From Acetobacter aceti (GTDB lineage: Bacteria > Pseudomonadota > Alphaproteobacteria > Acetobacterales > Acetobacteraceae): 64,000 nt of DNA. The position numbers and the translations under genes were made by a program. The stretch is taken from assembly GCF_002005445.1 (NCBI RefSeq), contig NZ_CP014692.1:2232001-2296000 (forward strand), written 5' to 3'. Within the stretch, counting starts at the first letter, position 1, and every line of letters starts with the position of its first letter. Below the pieces are notes generated by a model, which saw only the letters and a program-made list of their open reading frames with translations, did not search any database and was not told the origin of the DNA. Below are positions 16,931-25,198 of this stretch, in pieces.

Positions 16931-17045
16931 ATCGGGCGCGCTGAAAGGGAATCACAAACAATTCCAATGATTCAAGATGTTCCTGAACGGACACTCAAAG
17001 AGACAAGAAGTTTCGATTACGAAATCAGCACACAACACAAATATC

Positions 17046-18032
17046 TTATTCAGAACCACGACAACCGCTGACAATCTCATCAACAAATATATTTATTATC
17101 CTGTTCTTTTCATCTATATTTCTAAATGCCACGTAATGTTTTGATGAAAATGTATAGATATCACGCTTTATGGCACGCATCTGCTTGTTCTTCACATAAG
17201 GAAGGGCAGCCTGCTCGGGCAGAAAGCCGATAAAACTACCTGACAGAATCATCATCAGTTGCGCCTCCATATGGACAATGCTGCCACTGGCGCGTGGATG
17301 ACGAATACGCTGAAGATCCTCAAGCTTGCGATAGGCCCTTACGGAAAACCTTGCCTGATCAATCATGTCTTTCGAGATATCAGCATCCTGCATGGCAAAA
17401 AACGGGTGCTGGTCCCCGCAATACAGGGCATGAGGCTCCTCACAAAGCTCCACATACTGCACACCGGGCGCGTGACAGGCGAAAGGCCCGACCACAACAT
17501 CCCGCGTCCCATCTGCAACCTGAAGTTCCAGATCCTGCGGAATACCCAGACGCAGATCGATATGGATATTGGGAATTTGAGCGATGACACGCGCCAATAC
17601 ATGCTGGAGCACCATCTGCGGACTGTTTATGATCCCCCCGATTGTGCCGATACGCAGTCGTCCACCCAGTTCCGTGGGAGCCTGACTGATCCGGGATTGA
17701 AAAGTGTCGATACTTTCAAAAAGATCCTGAATTGCTTCGACTGTTTCCTCGCCCAGAGGTGTCAGACGGAAGCCCTTGCGTCCACGAAGACACAGCGCCC
17801 CACCCAACCGCTGTTCCAGCGCGGCCAGATGTGTGCTCAATGTGGACTGGCTGAGATTGAGGGTAATCTGGGCGGCAGAAAAACTGCCCGTTTCCGCCAG
17901 GGTCGCAAAAACCCGTAAGAGTCGCAGATCAATATTGTCGAACCGACGCATTCTCGTGACACCGGGAACTGCCTGCTTTTTCTGGGCAGACAGGTGAGGA
18001 GATGCCGGTGATGAAGGAGATTCAGGACTCAT
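17046..18032 (-). CDS. LysR-type transcriptional regulator of the guanidino operon
   Basis: The HTH is in LLRVFATLAETGSFSAAQ and LSQSTLSTHLAALEQRLGG (about residues 35-75), followed by a substrate-binding domain. The ATG at 18032 has AGGA just upstream and overlaps the end of ureohydrolase B by 11 bases, giving 328 residues; an internal ATG at 17951 is possible but has a weaker ribosome-binding site. It is the last gene of the operon, so control would be autoregulatory through the promoter near 24.8 kb. The inducer is presumably the imported compound or a breakdown product. Confidence 0.9.
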   Translation of the reverse strand: MSPESPSSPASPHLSAQKKQAVPGVTRMRRFDNIDLRLLRVFATLAETGSFSAAQITLNLSQSTLSTHLAALEQRLGGALCLRGRKGFRLTPLGEETVEAIQDLFESIDTFQSRISQAPTELGGRLRIGTIGGIINSPQMVLQHVLARVIAQIPNIHIDLRLGIPQDLELQVADGTRDVVVGPFACHAPGVQYVELCEEPHALYCGDQHPFFAMQDADISKDMIDQARFSVRAYRKLEDLQRIRHPRASGSIVHMEAQLMMILSGSFIGFLPEQAALPYVKNKQMRAIKRDIYTFSSKHYVAFRNIDEKNRIINIFVDEIVSGCRGSE

Positions 18033-18984
18033 GATTCCTGAAATACAGGATGCGTCCAATAAAATTAAGCAGCAATTGCGAGGCAAGGATCGGGGTTATT
18101 TTTGCCGGGTCGTAATCGGGAGCGACCTCCACCAGATCAACCCCGACCACACGACCTCTTTCCGCCAGGGCTGCGAGCAGTTCCAGTATTTCATAATACA
18201 GGAATCCTCCGTGGCTTGGTGTGCCCGTTCCGGGGGCGATAGACGGGTCAAATGCGTCGATATCAATGGAAAGATAATAGTTCACACCTGCGGGAATACG
18301 CTCAATCAGGGCTTCCAGTCCCAGCTTGCGCACCTGTCGCACGCTGAGAATATCCGAACCGAATTCCCGGGCATCCTCATATCCTTCCCGTCCCGTTGAC
18401 GACACGTTGCGGATGCCGATCTGCGTCATCCCGGTGATGTAAGGCTGTTCTGCGGCACGGCGCATCGGGTTGCCATGACCGTTACGAACACCCTGCCGTT
18501 CATCCACGAAATCGAGATGCGCATCGATCTGGACAAGATGCATCGGCGGCTGATCGTCGAAAGCCCGAATACAGGGAATGTTGATCGAATGATCACCACC
18601 CAGAACGACAGGCAAAGCACCGGCGGCAAGAATGGCCCGAACACCCGCTTCAATGTTCGCGTGGCTCCGCTCGGTATCCGTATGCACGATATCGGCGTCG
18701 CCTATGTCGACGATACGGCCTCCGGTTCCATCAAGATAAACCCGGTCATCTTCATGATCGTAGGCACCGGCATGGCCGAAGGCGAAGAGTGTCGAAGCCT
18801 CACGGATACTGCGGGGACCAAAGCGTGTGCCGCTGCGCCATTGAGTACCGCAATCGAAAGGAGCGCCCATGATCGCCACATCAGCGTCGATGGCCGACCA
18901 GTCCAGTTGGATCGGATATTTTCCGAAACTGCATATGCCGACAAAAGGCAGATCAAGGCGACCGCCGTCGTAACCGTTTTTCAT
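18022..18984 (-). CDS. Ureohydrolase B (agmatinase family)
   Basis: A 320-residue ureohydrolase with complete metal motifs GGDHS, IDAHLDF and SIDIDAFDP. Its N-terminus (LPFVGICSFGKYP) and PFDCGTQWRSGTRFGPR differ clearly from genes A and C, so the three are not recent duplicates. The ATG at 18984 overlaps the stop of ureohydrolase C by four bases, indicating translational coupling and perhaps a shared complex. Two-gene ureohydrolase pairs are known, for example the metformin hydrolase subunits, but there one partner lacks the active site, whereas both are intact here. The substrate is unknown. Confidence 0.88.
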   Translation of the reverse strand: MKNGYDGGRLDLPFVGICSFGKYPIQLDWSAIDADVAIMGAPFDCGTQWRSGTRFGPRSIREASTLFAFGHAGAYDHEDDRVYLDGTGGRIVDIGDADIVHTDTERSHANIEAGVRAILAAGALPVVLGGDHSINIPCIRAFDDQPPMHLVQIDAHLDFVDERQGVRNGHGNPMRRAAEQPYITGMTQIGIRNVSSTGREGYEDAREFGSDILSVRQVRKLGLEALIERIPAGVNYYLSIDIDAFDPSIAPGTGTPSHGGFLYYEILELLAALAERGRVVGVDLVEVAPDYDPAKITPILASQLLLNFIGRILYFRNHES

Positions 18985-19931
18985 GCCTTCTTTCCTGCCG
19001 CAACAGCACAAAGCAGTTCAAACATCATTGTCGCACCGGCAAGAGACGTAATCCCCCCTACATCGAACGGCGGTGACACCTCCACGACGTCGGCGCCGAT
19101 GATGTCGAGCCCATTGAGACCCCGGACCATCTTCTGGGCTTCACGCATCAGAAAGCCTCCTGCTTCCGGCGTGCCGGTACCGGGGGCGACCGAGGGGTCA
19201 AGACAGTCAATATCGAACGACACATAAACGGGGCCGTCCCCTACGCGCTCACGAATGGCGCTGATGATGCCCTCCGGCCCAAGGTCCATCGCCTCGTCCA
19301 TGAGGATCAGGCGGAACCCGGCTTCACGGGCATAGTCGTAATCGGTGGGAGAATACAGCGAGCCACGCAGACCGATCTGAAGGGTCCGGTTGCTGTCGAT
19401 CAGTCCTTCTTCCACCGCACGACGAAAGGGAGTGCCGTGTGTGTAACGGTTTTTTCCAAAATAGGTATCGCCGGTGTCTGTATGACTGTCGAAATGGATC
19501 AGCCCGACAGGACGCTCAGCCGCAAGACCGCGCAGGATGGGCAGACTGACAAGATGGTCGCCACCCGCCGTGATGGGCACCGCACCGGCGGCCGCAATGG
19601 CGGCGTAATGCGCGGTGATCATGTCCAGGCACTCCGTCACATTGAACGGATTGATCGGGCAATCTCCGATATCAGCCACACTCAATGACTGATAGGGAGC
19701 GATTCCGTTGGCGTTGACCTGACGCATCATGGAAGAGGCATTGCGCATCTCACGCGGCCCATGGCGTGCGCCGGAACGGTTGGTCGTGCCGCCGTCATAG
19801 GGAATGCCGGTGAAAACGACATCGTAACCCTCGGCGCTGCTGGCCAGCGGGAGACGCATGAAGGTCGGCACTCCCGCAAAACGGGGCACCTGACTGGCGT
19901 CGATCACATGGGTCTCACCATGATGCATCAT
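18981..19931 (-). CDS. Ureohydrolase C, resembling guanidinopropionase/guanidinobutyrase
   Basis: A 316-residue ureohydrolase. VPRFAGVPTFMRLP, PYDGGTTNRSGARHGPREMRN, GGDHLVSLPILR and EVSPPFDVGGITSLAGATM closely follow the pattern remembered for Pseudomonas guanidinopropionase and guanidinobutyrase rather than agmatinase. Metal ligands are retained, with DSHTD in place of the usual DAHxD. It overlaps the creatininase-family stop by four bases at its start and ureohydrolase B by four bases at its end. The expected reaction is hydrolysis of a guanidino acid to urea plus an amino acid; the exact acid is an inference. Confidence 0.88.
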   Translation of the reverse strand: MMHHGETHVIDASQVPRFAGVPTFMRLPLASSAEGYDVVFTGIPYDGGTTNRSGARHGPREMRNASSMMRQVNANGIAPYQSLSVADIGDCPINPFNVTECLDMITAHYAAIAAAGAVPITAGGDHLVSLPILRGLAAERPVGLIHFDSHTDTGDTYFGKNRYTHGTPFRRAVEEGLIDSNRTLQIGLRGSLYSPTDYDYAREAGFRLILMDEAMDLGPEGIISAIRERVGDGPVYVSFDIDCLDPSVAPGTGTPEAGGFLMREAQKMVRGLNGLDIIGADVVEVSPPFDVGGITSLAGATMMFELLCAVAAGKKA

Positions 19932-20701
19932 AGTCCGAACTCCCTGCTGATGGCTTCCGCCAGCAGACGTGTGTGATCATCCATCAGCCATTGCCCCTTT
20001 TCGGCCGTGGAGCCCTGCGCTCTGGCCAGCACGCCCGAGGGAGGAACAAAGTCCGCACGCAGCGGCCAGCGGTCATAGGGTGGAAATGTGGCGGGGCCGT
20101 CGTTGGGAACCTTGCTCATGTCAACCAGATCGTCACGCACGAGCAGCATCAGCGAGGTTTCGAGCAGGCTTGCATGCTCAAGTTCAGTGCCGGGAAATCC
20201 TTCCGGAAACAGACGATCGAGCGTCGCACGTTCGACGAAGTCCCAGTATTCCAGACGCATGGCGGTGAGACCTTCGATCCCGTCGCGCCGGATATCGCGC
20301 ATGGCGAGATCGAGACCTTCCACGGCAGGCCATGCATTTTCGAAATGACCATTCACGAGAACGATCCGTTTGACGCCATGATGCGCCAGCCGACACACGA
20401 TATCGCGGATGACGAGGGTGAGCGTATTGGCATCGAGCCCGATTGTGCCGGGAAAATGCTCGCCGCCGCCTGAACGGGGCTGCGATTTATAGCCGTAAGG
20501 CAGCGTCGGGGCGACCAGCCCTCCCACCTTTTCCGCCACACGCTCGGCGACGGCCGTGGGAAGCACCTGATCAACATTCAGCGGCAGATGCGGTCCGTGC
20601 TGCTCCGTGGCGCCGATAGGCAGGAACACCACGGGATTTTCCGCCACACGGGCTGCGAAATCTGGCCAGGTGAGTTCAGCAAGTTTGACGGTTCTGGGCA
20701 T
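19928..20701 (-). CDS. Creatininase-family amidohydrolase
   Basis: At 257 residues from ATG 20701 it matches the length of Pseudomonas creatininase, which opens creatinine to creatine. ELTWPDF, GATEQHGPHLPLNVD, YGYKSQPRSGGGEHFPGT, VNGHFEN and YWDF all match that enzyme closely, including the metal ligands Glu and His in EQHG, the Asp in NVD, and the His and Glu in GHFEN. Two substrate-pocket aromatics differ from the version I remember: Tyr in GHYEN is Phe, and the gating Trp in GWDIEH is Thr (GTELEH). The substrate may therefore be a creatinine analogue. It sits 31 bases after the preceding dehydrogenase and overlaps ureohydrolase C. Confidence 0.88.
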   Translation of the reverse strand: MPRTVKLAELTWPDFAARVAENPVVFLPIGATEQHGPHLPLNVDQVLPTAVAERVAEKVGGLVAPTLPYGYKSQPRSGGGEHFPGTIGLDANTLTLVIRDIVCRLAHHGVKRIVLVNGHFENAWPAVEGLDLAMRDIRRDGIEGLTAMRLEYWDFVERATLDRLFPEGFPGTELEHASLLETSLMLLVRDDLVDMSKVPNDGPATFPPYDRWPLRADFVPPSGVLARAQGSTAEKGQWLMDDHTRLLAEAISREFGL

Positions 20702-20732
20702 GATGGACTGAAACCTCCTAATGGAAAGCAGG

Positions 20733-21443
20733 TCAGTGCATGGCGGCGCCGCCATCCACGTTAAGGCACTGGCCGGTGATGAAAGATGCGTCCGCAGACG
20801 CGAGAAAGAGAACAACCCGGGCAATTTCCTCGGGCCGTCCGATACGCCCCAGCGGATTGGAAAGATCCTGAGCCTGTGTGGCGGCATCCTGCCGGGCGAA
20901 ATTCAGTAGAGGTGTATCGACTGGTCCGGGTGCAATGGCGTTCACCCGGATGCGGGGCGCGAGTTCGCGCGCCCATGAACGTGTCATCGACAGGACCGCC
21001 CCCTTGGTTGCGCAGTAGGCCGAGGCCCCAGCACGCCCGAGATAGGCCAGTTCGGAAGCTATATTGAGGATACAGCCACCCTCACCCATAAACGGCAGGG
21101 CATTCCGTGTGACCAGAAACGGTGCGCGCAGATTGACTGCCAGTGTAAGATCGAGTGCTTCACTGGTTAAATCCTGAAGCGTTTCTTCGATCATGACTCC
21201 AGCACAGTTGACCAGAACGTCGATCCGGTTTTCCAGATGCTCCGCGGCGTCCCTGACACCTTTTTCCAGCGCTGCGACATCTGCCAGGTCAACTTCCAGA
21301 CCATCAAGCCCCTCAACAGGCGCTTTGCGATCCAGACCGATCACCTTGGCCCCGGTTGCGGACCACGCCTGTGCAATGGCAAGCCCGATCCCTGACGAGG
21401 CTCCTGTCACAAGAACATGCTGATGTGAGGACTGAGTTTTCAT
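20733..21443 (-). CDS. Short-chain dehydrogenase/reductase 2
   Basis: A 236-residue classical SDR. The NAD(P) motif TGASSGIGLA is at residues 14-23, NCAGVM is the NAG-type motif, and the catalytic Ser (NIASELAYLG) and Tyr-x-x-x-Lys (AYCATK) are all present. Asp in IGLDRK after the second strand suggests NAD(H). The C-terminus, GQCLNVDGGAAMH, is typical. It starts six bases after SDR 1 and shares its overall architecture, so a paralogous pair acting on related hydroxyl/keto groups is plausible. Confidence 0.9.
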   Translation of the reverse strand: MKTQSSHQHVLVTGASSGIGLAIAQAWSATGAKVIGLDRKAPVEGLDGLEVDLADVAALEKGVRDAAEHLENRIDVLVNCAGVMIEETLQDLTSEALDLTLAVNLRAPFLVTRNALPFMGEGGCILNIASELAYLGRAGASAYCATKGAVLSMTRSWARELAPRIRVNAIAPGPVDTPLLNFARQDAATQAQDLSNPLGRIGRPEEIARVVLFLASADASFITGQCLNVDGGAAMH

Positions 21444-21449
21444 TGGAAC

Positions 21450-22205
21450 CTACAGGGGATATTCGCCGCGATCGATCTGGATCGTCTGGCCGGTGATGCT
21501 TGCTGCGAGAGGAGACGCAAGAAACAGATAGGTATCCGCCACATCTGACGCCGTCATGAGGCCCGGAAGAGCCTGAGCCGCGATGATGGTATTCAGACTG
21601 TCCTCCTCGCTTTGCCCACTGCGTTCCGACATCGTCGCCAGAGAGCGCATGGCGGCCTCCGTTCGTACCCAGCCCGGCGCTACGGCATTGACACGGATAC
21701 CCTGCGAACCAAGCTCAAGCGCCCAGGTTTTTGTCAGACCGATAATGGCGTGTTTGGAAGCGACATAGGCTCCAAAAAGCGGTTCCGCCACACGACCCCA
21801 GATTGACGCCGTATTGATGATGGATCCTCCTTCCCGCATGAGAGGACGCGCCATACGCGTGACATGATAGGTGCCGACGACATTGGTGTGGATGATCCGC
21901 TCAAACAGGGCGACGGTTTCTGCGTCCTGGCTCTCCAGCGGAGTCAGACGTTCAAGCCCGGCATTGTTGACCAGAACGTCAATCGGTCCATGATTACGCA
22001 GACCTTCAGTGATGGCAGACGCGTTTCCGATATCTGCTTTTACAGCCGTCCCATGGAGAGAGGCGGCCACATCGAAAATCGCGTCGTCGTCAGCGAGAAG
22101 TGTCAATGATGCCCCTGCGCGCGCGAAAGCCTGCGCCACGCCGAGGCCGATTCCCCTGCTTGCGCCCGTGATGAAAACGGACTTTTTCGAAAAATCCATC
22201 ATCAT
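21450..22205 (-). CDS. Short-chain dehydrogenase/reductase 1
   Basis: A 251-residue classical SDR with TGASRGIGLG near residue 14, NNAGLE, the catalytic Ser in NTASIWG and Tyr-x-x-x-Lys in YVASK. Its start overlaps the ABC ATPase stop by four bases, within a run of three in-frame ATG codons; the first gives the ATGA overlap. Its substrate is unknown. Position between importer and amidohydrolases suggests oxidation or reduction of a hydroxyl or keto group on the imported molecule. Confidence 0.9.
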   Translation of the reverse strand: MMMDFSKKSVFITGASRGIGLGVAQAFARAGASLTLLADDDAIFDVAASLHGTAVKADIGNASAITEGLRNHGPIDVLVNNAGLERLTPLESQDAETVALFERIIHTNVVGTYHVTRMARPLMREGGSIINTASIWGRVAEPLFGAYVASKHAIIGLTKTWALELGSQGIRVNAVAPGWVRTEAAMRSLATMSERSGQSEEDSLNTIIAAQALPGLMTASDVADTYLFLASPLAASITGQTIQIDRGEYPL

Positions 22206-22990
22206 GCGGCAACCGCTTTCACGCAGCGTCCTCGCAGACGATGCAGGATCTCCGTACGCAGGTGGAAAAACTGCTCGCTGTCGCGCACGGTTTCGTTTCT
22301 CTCTGCACCTATCAGGGAAGTCACATCGATATCCGCGATAACGTGGGCCGGACGAGATCCGAAGACGATGATCCGATCGGCAAGGAAAACGGCCTCCTCG
22401 ACATCGTGTGTCACGAAGATTGTGGTCTTCCTTGAACTCTTCTGAATTTTCCGCAGTTCGAACTGAAGATCCTCGCGCAGACTGGCATCCAGCGCGCCGA
22501 AAGGTTCGTCCATCAGCAGCACATCCGGATCGGCGGCAAGGGTTCGGGCGATGGCGACGCGCTGACGCATACCGCCAGAAATGCGCGAAGGATAGCTGGT
22601 GGCGAAATCGCCAAGCCCGACCAGTTTCAGGAAATGTTCCGCGCGGTCCCTTTTCTGGCCGGATGAAAGGTCTTTGCGAAAACGCAAGCCGAATTCAATA
22701 TTCTTGCGGACAGTCAGCCATGGGAAGGAAGAATAGGACTGAAACACCATGCCGCGCCGGATATCCGGCGCCCCTACAGGCGTTCCCTGAAGCAGAATCT
22801 CCCCGGAAGTCGGCGTATCAAGGCCACCGATCATCCGCATCAGCGTGGTTTTTCCGCATCCGGATGGACCGAGAAAGACCGTGAACTGACCCGCAGGAAT
22901 GGAGAGATTGAACGGCTCCTTGACGACCGGAACGTCTCCGAAGAATTTCGTGACATTTCGGAACTGGAGATAGGGAAAGGGCTGTTCCAT
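22202..22990 (-). CDS. ABC transporter ATP-binding protein (NitT/TauT type)
   Basis: A cytoplasmic ATPase of the SsuB/TauB/NrtD group, 262 residues from ATG 22990. Walker A GPSGCGKTT, Q-loop FQSYSSFPWL, signature ISGGMRQRVAIART, Walker B VLLMDEPFGALDA and the H-loop FVTHDVEEA are all complete. The start two bases after the permease stop is preferred over an in-frame ATG at 23035 that would overlap it by 43 bases. It energises import together with the permease and binding protein directly upstream. Confidence 0.93.
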   Translation of the reverse strand: MEQPFPYLQFRNVTKFFGDVPVVKEPFNLSIPAGQFTVFLGPSGCGKTTLMRMIGGLDTPTSGEILLQGTPVGAPDIRRGMVFQSYSSFPWLTVRKNIEFGLRFRKDLSSGQKRDRAEHFLKLVGLGDFATSYPSRISGGMRQRVAIARTLAADPDVLLMDEPFGALDASLREDLQFELRKIQKSSRKTTIFVTHDVEEAVFLADRIIVFGSRPAHVIADIDVTSLIGAERNETVRDSEQFFHLRTEILHRLRGRCVKAVAA

Positions 22991-22992
22991 AT

Positions 22993-23808
22993 TCACTGAT
23001 ACCTGAAGAGCTTGCGGTGCAGCAGACGCAGGCATTGATCTGTCACGAGGCCAATCAGGCCGATCATGATGACGCCTGCCATGACCTGATCGGTTTTCAT
23101 GAAACGCCGCGCCGTCCAGATAACGAAACCGAGACCACTGTCAGAAGCAACGATTTCCGCGATGATCACATAGGTCCAGCACCAGCCGAGACTTATACGC
23201 ATACTGTCCATGAGCTGGGGCAGCATGGCCGGAAGTGCTACAGGCAGCAGCGTTTCCCGTGGCCGGGCGCCCAACGTATAAGCCGTTTCGAAATATTCGT
23301 TAGGAATACGTTTCATGTCGGCAGCGATCATGAGAACGAGCTGGAAGAACGTCCCAAGCCACAGCAGGAATATCTTGGTTGTCTCCCCCACCCCGAACCA
23401 GATGATAGCGAGCGGCACGAGCGCCGGCACCGGAAGATAGCGGATAAAATCGATCATTGGCTCCAGTGTCGCGCCAATGATGCGATATCCGCTCATCAGG
23501 ATTCCCAGTGGCACGGCCAGCAGGGCCGAGAGAAGGAAGGCCAGCCATACACGTCTGACGGAAACCACTGTATTGGGCAGCATCGAACCATCCGTGCACA
23601 TCCGGACAAAGGTCTGTGCGACCCTGAGCGGCGTGGGCAGGAAGACTGGCGCCACCACATGCAGCGACACCAGCAATTGCCATCCTCCGAGAAAAGCGGC
23701 CGCCCCCAGCAATGCGGCCAGCAGCGTGGCGCTCTGTGGAATTGCCACCCGGAAGCGAAAGAGGCTCCAGACACTTTTGGAGGTGGAAGGAGAGGCCGCT
23801 ACAGTCAT
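22993..23808 (-). CDS. ABC transporter permease (NitT/TauT type)
   Basis: An inner-membrane permease of 271 residues with about six hydrophobic segments. The EAA-type cytoplasmic loop reads YFETAYTLGARPRETLLPVALPAMLPQ in outline, and contains the expected conserved Gly. Its ATG overlaps the stop of the binding-protein gene by four bases. This family carries nitrate, taurine, sulfonates, and in guanidine-utilisation clusters of other bacteria probably guanidine, so the family alone does not fix the substrate. Confidence 0.93.
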   Translation of the reverse strand: MTVAASPSTSKSVWSLFRFRVAIPQSATLLAALLGAAAFLGGWQLLVSLHVVAPVFLPTPLRVAQTFVRMCTDGSMLPNTVVSVRRVWLAFLLSALLAVPLGILMSGYRIIGATLEPMIDFIRYLPVPALVPLAIIWFGVGETTKIFLLWLGTFFQLVLMIAADMKRIPNEYFETAYTLGARPRETLLPVALPAMLPQLMDSMRISLGWCWTYVIIAEIVASDSGLGFVIWTARRFMKTDQVMAGVIMIGLIGLVTDQCLRLLHRKLFRYQ

Positions 23809-24791
23809 TGGGCGGGAAGCGCAGCAATCAGGCTGCTGTCGATGGAATGGGCTGGATCGAGACGGACAGAGGCAGCGCCGTTCTCTATATTGAGCCCCAT
23901 AAGAGTGACAAAGATCTCCTTGATCTTACCCGGCTTTTCAGGGGTACCCATATAAGCTCTGGACTGCGCCAGATCCGTGTATTCAAGGCTTCCCACGACG
24001 CTTTTCTTGAAATCATCCGGTGAAAGATCGAAGTGAGGAGCGGCAATCTTCGCGAAATCCTCTGGATTGGATCTGTAGTAGGCCACAGCCTTGTATAAAG
24101 CCGTCAGGAACCGCTTGTATTTGTCAGGACTGGCCTTCAGGTCATCATTGCGGACCACGAGAACATCCACGATGTAATCGGGATAATCAGCCGATGAAAC
24201 CAGTTCCTTGGGGTGACGATCCGCTGAAATGCCGAGTATCTGCTGCAGAAAAGGCTGGTAGGTCACAACCGCCGCAATACTCGGGTCCGCAAATACCGCC
24301 ACACTGTCGGAGGTCAGGATTTCCTTCATCTTGAGATCGGCCAGGGTCATGCCGTGCTTGTGCAGTTCCATCTGCAAGAGAAGGCGACCCGGAATATTGC
24401 TCTCCGAGGCAACCGTCCTGCCCTTGAGGTCGCTGACGGTATGGATCGAGCCGTCAACAATCACCCCATCCCCACCAAGGCTGCGGTCGATGGAGCCGAT
24501 GATGATACCCGGCGTGTTCCCGTCACGCGGACGCCCCTGATATTCATTGAGGGCGCGCATTTCCATCTCGATGGAGCCGTGCGCCATGGCGGCCATGACA
24601 TCGGATCGTTCGTCGGAGAATTTCAGATCGACGGAAAGATGGGCGTCCTTGAAATATCCCAGATCCTGAGCCACCAGAACCGGAGCAAATCCTGTCCATA
24701 CCGGTGCCATGATCCGAATTGTGTCGTCAGCATGCGCCGCTGTCGCACAGCCAAGACCGAGAGCAACCGCAAGCACTTTGAGTGACTTCAT
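23805..24791 (-). CDS. ABC transporter substrate-binding protein (SsuA/TauA/NMT1-like)
   Basis: A periplasmic binding protein of 328 residues. The start at ATG 24791 gives a clean signal peptide (MKSLKVLAVALGLGCATAAHA, cleavage after AHA). The mature N-terminus, IRIMAPVWTGFAPVLVAQDLGYF, matches the opening lobe of NitT/TauT binding proteins. ALNEYQGRPRDG, SIDRSLGGDG and LKGRTVASESN line the expected ligand cleft. It is the first gene of the nine-gene operon, a common position for the most abundantly needed product. Confidence 0.92.
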   Translation of the reverse strand: MKSLKVLAVALGLGCATAAHADDTIRIMAPVWTGFAPVLVAQDLGYFKDAHLSVDLKFSDERSDVMAAMAHGSIEMEMRALNEYQGRPRDGNTPGIIIGSIDRSLGGDGVIVDGSIHTVSDLKGRTVASESNIPGRLLLQMELHKHGMTLADLKMKEILTSDSVAVFADPSIAAVVTYQPFLQQILGISADRHPKELVSSADYPDYIVDVLVVRNDDLKASPDKYKRFLTALYKAVAYYRSNPEDFAKIAAPHFDLSPDDFKKSVVGSLEYTDLAQSRAYMGTPEKPGKIKEIFVTLMGLNIENGAASVRLDPAHSIDSSLIAALPAQ

Positions 24792-24853
24792 CACGCACCC
24801 CATCATATCGTTACCGAAACATGTTAGGGCCGTGATGGCTTTATAGGTATCAA

Positions 24854-24868
24854 AATGTTCAGAACATT
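24854..24868. promoter_or_regulatory. Palindromic operator candidate upstream of guanidino operon
   Basis: AATGTTCAGAACATT is a perfect 15-base palindrome about 65-77 bases upstream of the binding-protein start. TATAAT (complement of 24866-24871) and TATAAA (complement of 24840-24845) flank it on the minus strand, so promoter and operator overlap. The cluster's own LysR protein is the obvious candidate ligand-dependent binder, although the palindrome is not a classic T-N11-A box. Confidence 0.45.
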
Positions 24869-25128
24869 ATATCGATAAATCCGGATGTATCCGCCGGGGC
24901 ATAGATAAGCCCTCCTGATTGGCTGAAAGCCTCAATCACCTGATCTGCTCAGTAAGTTTTCAGATATTATGACATTGACACTTCGTGGCGCAGTCACTCC
25001 ACCCTCGCAACGACTGGAAAACACACCTCTGCATGTGCGATTCAACCCCAGCTTCAAAACCAGAGAACCGTAATGGAAAACTGCATCCATTTCGCGCGGA
25101 CACAGAGGCGTTTTGAACCTCATCAATC

Positions 25129-25198
25129 CTCTCGCGAAGTCCTCCCGAGAGAAAAAAATTCCCACCGAGGATCTTTCGTGGTTGGGAATTTTCTTCCC
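25129..25198 (+). promoter_or_regulatory. Hairpins in the probable carA leader
   Basis: Three stems can form: CTCTCG at 25129-25134 with CGAGAG at 25146-25151; a perfect 10-base pair, AAAATTCCCA at 25155-25164 with TGGGAATTTT at 25183-25192, followed by T-rich sequence; and GGGAA at 25184-25188 with TTCCC at 25194-25198. The last two are mutually exclusive because they share GGGAA. This could be an attenuator for the pyrimidine/arginine operon. No leader peptide was identified. Confidence 0.35.

Noticed and set aside
18022..19931. Direct assignment of the ureohydrolase pair as metformin hydrolase
   Set aside because: In that enzyme one subunit lacks the metal site, while both are intact here, and gene C looks more like guanidinopropionase. 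Only the two-gene arrangement is similar.
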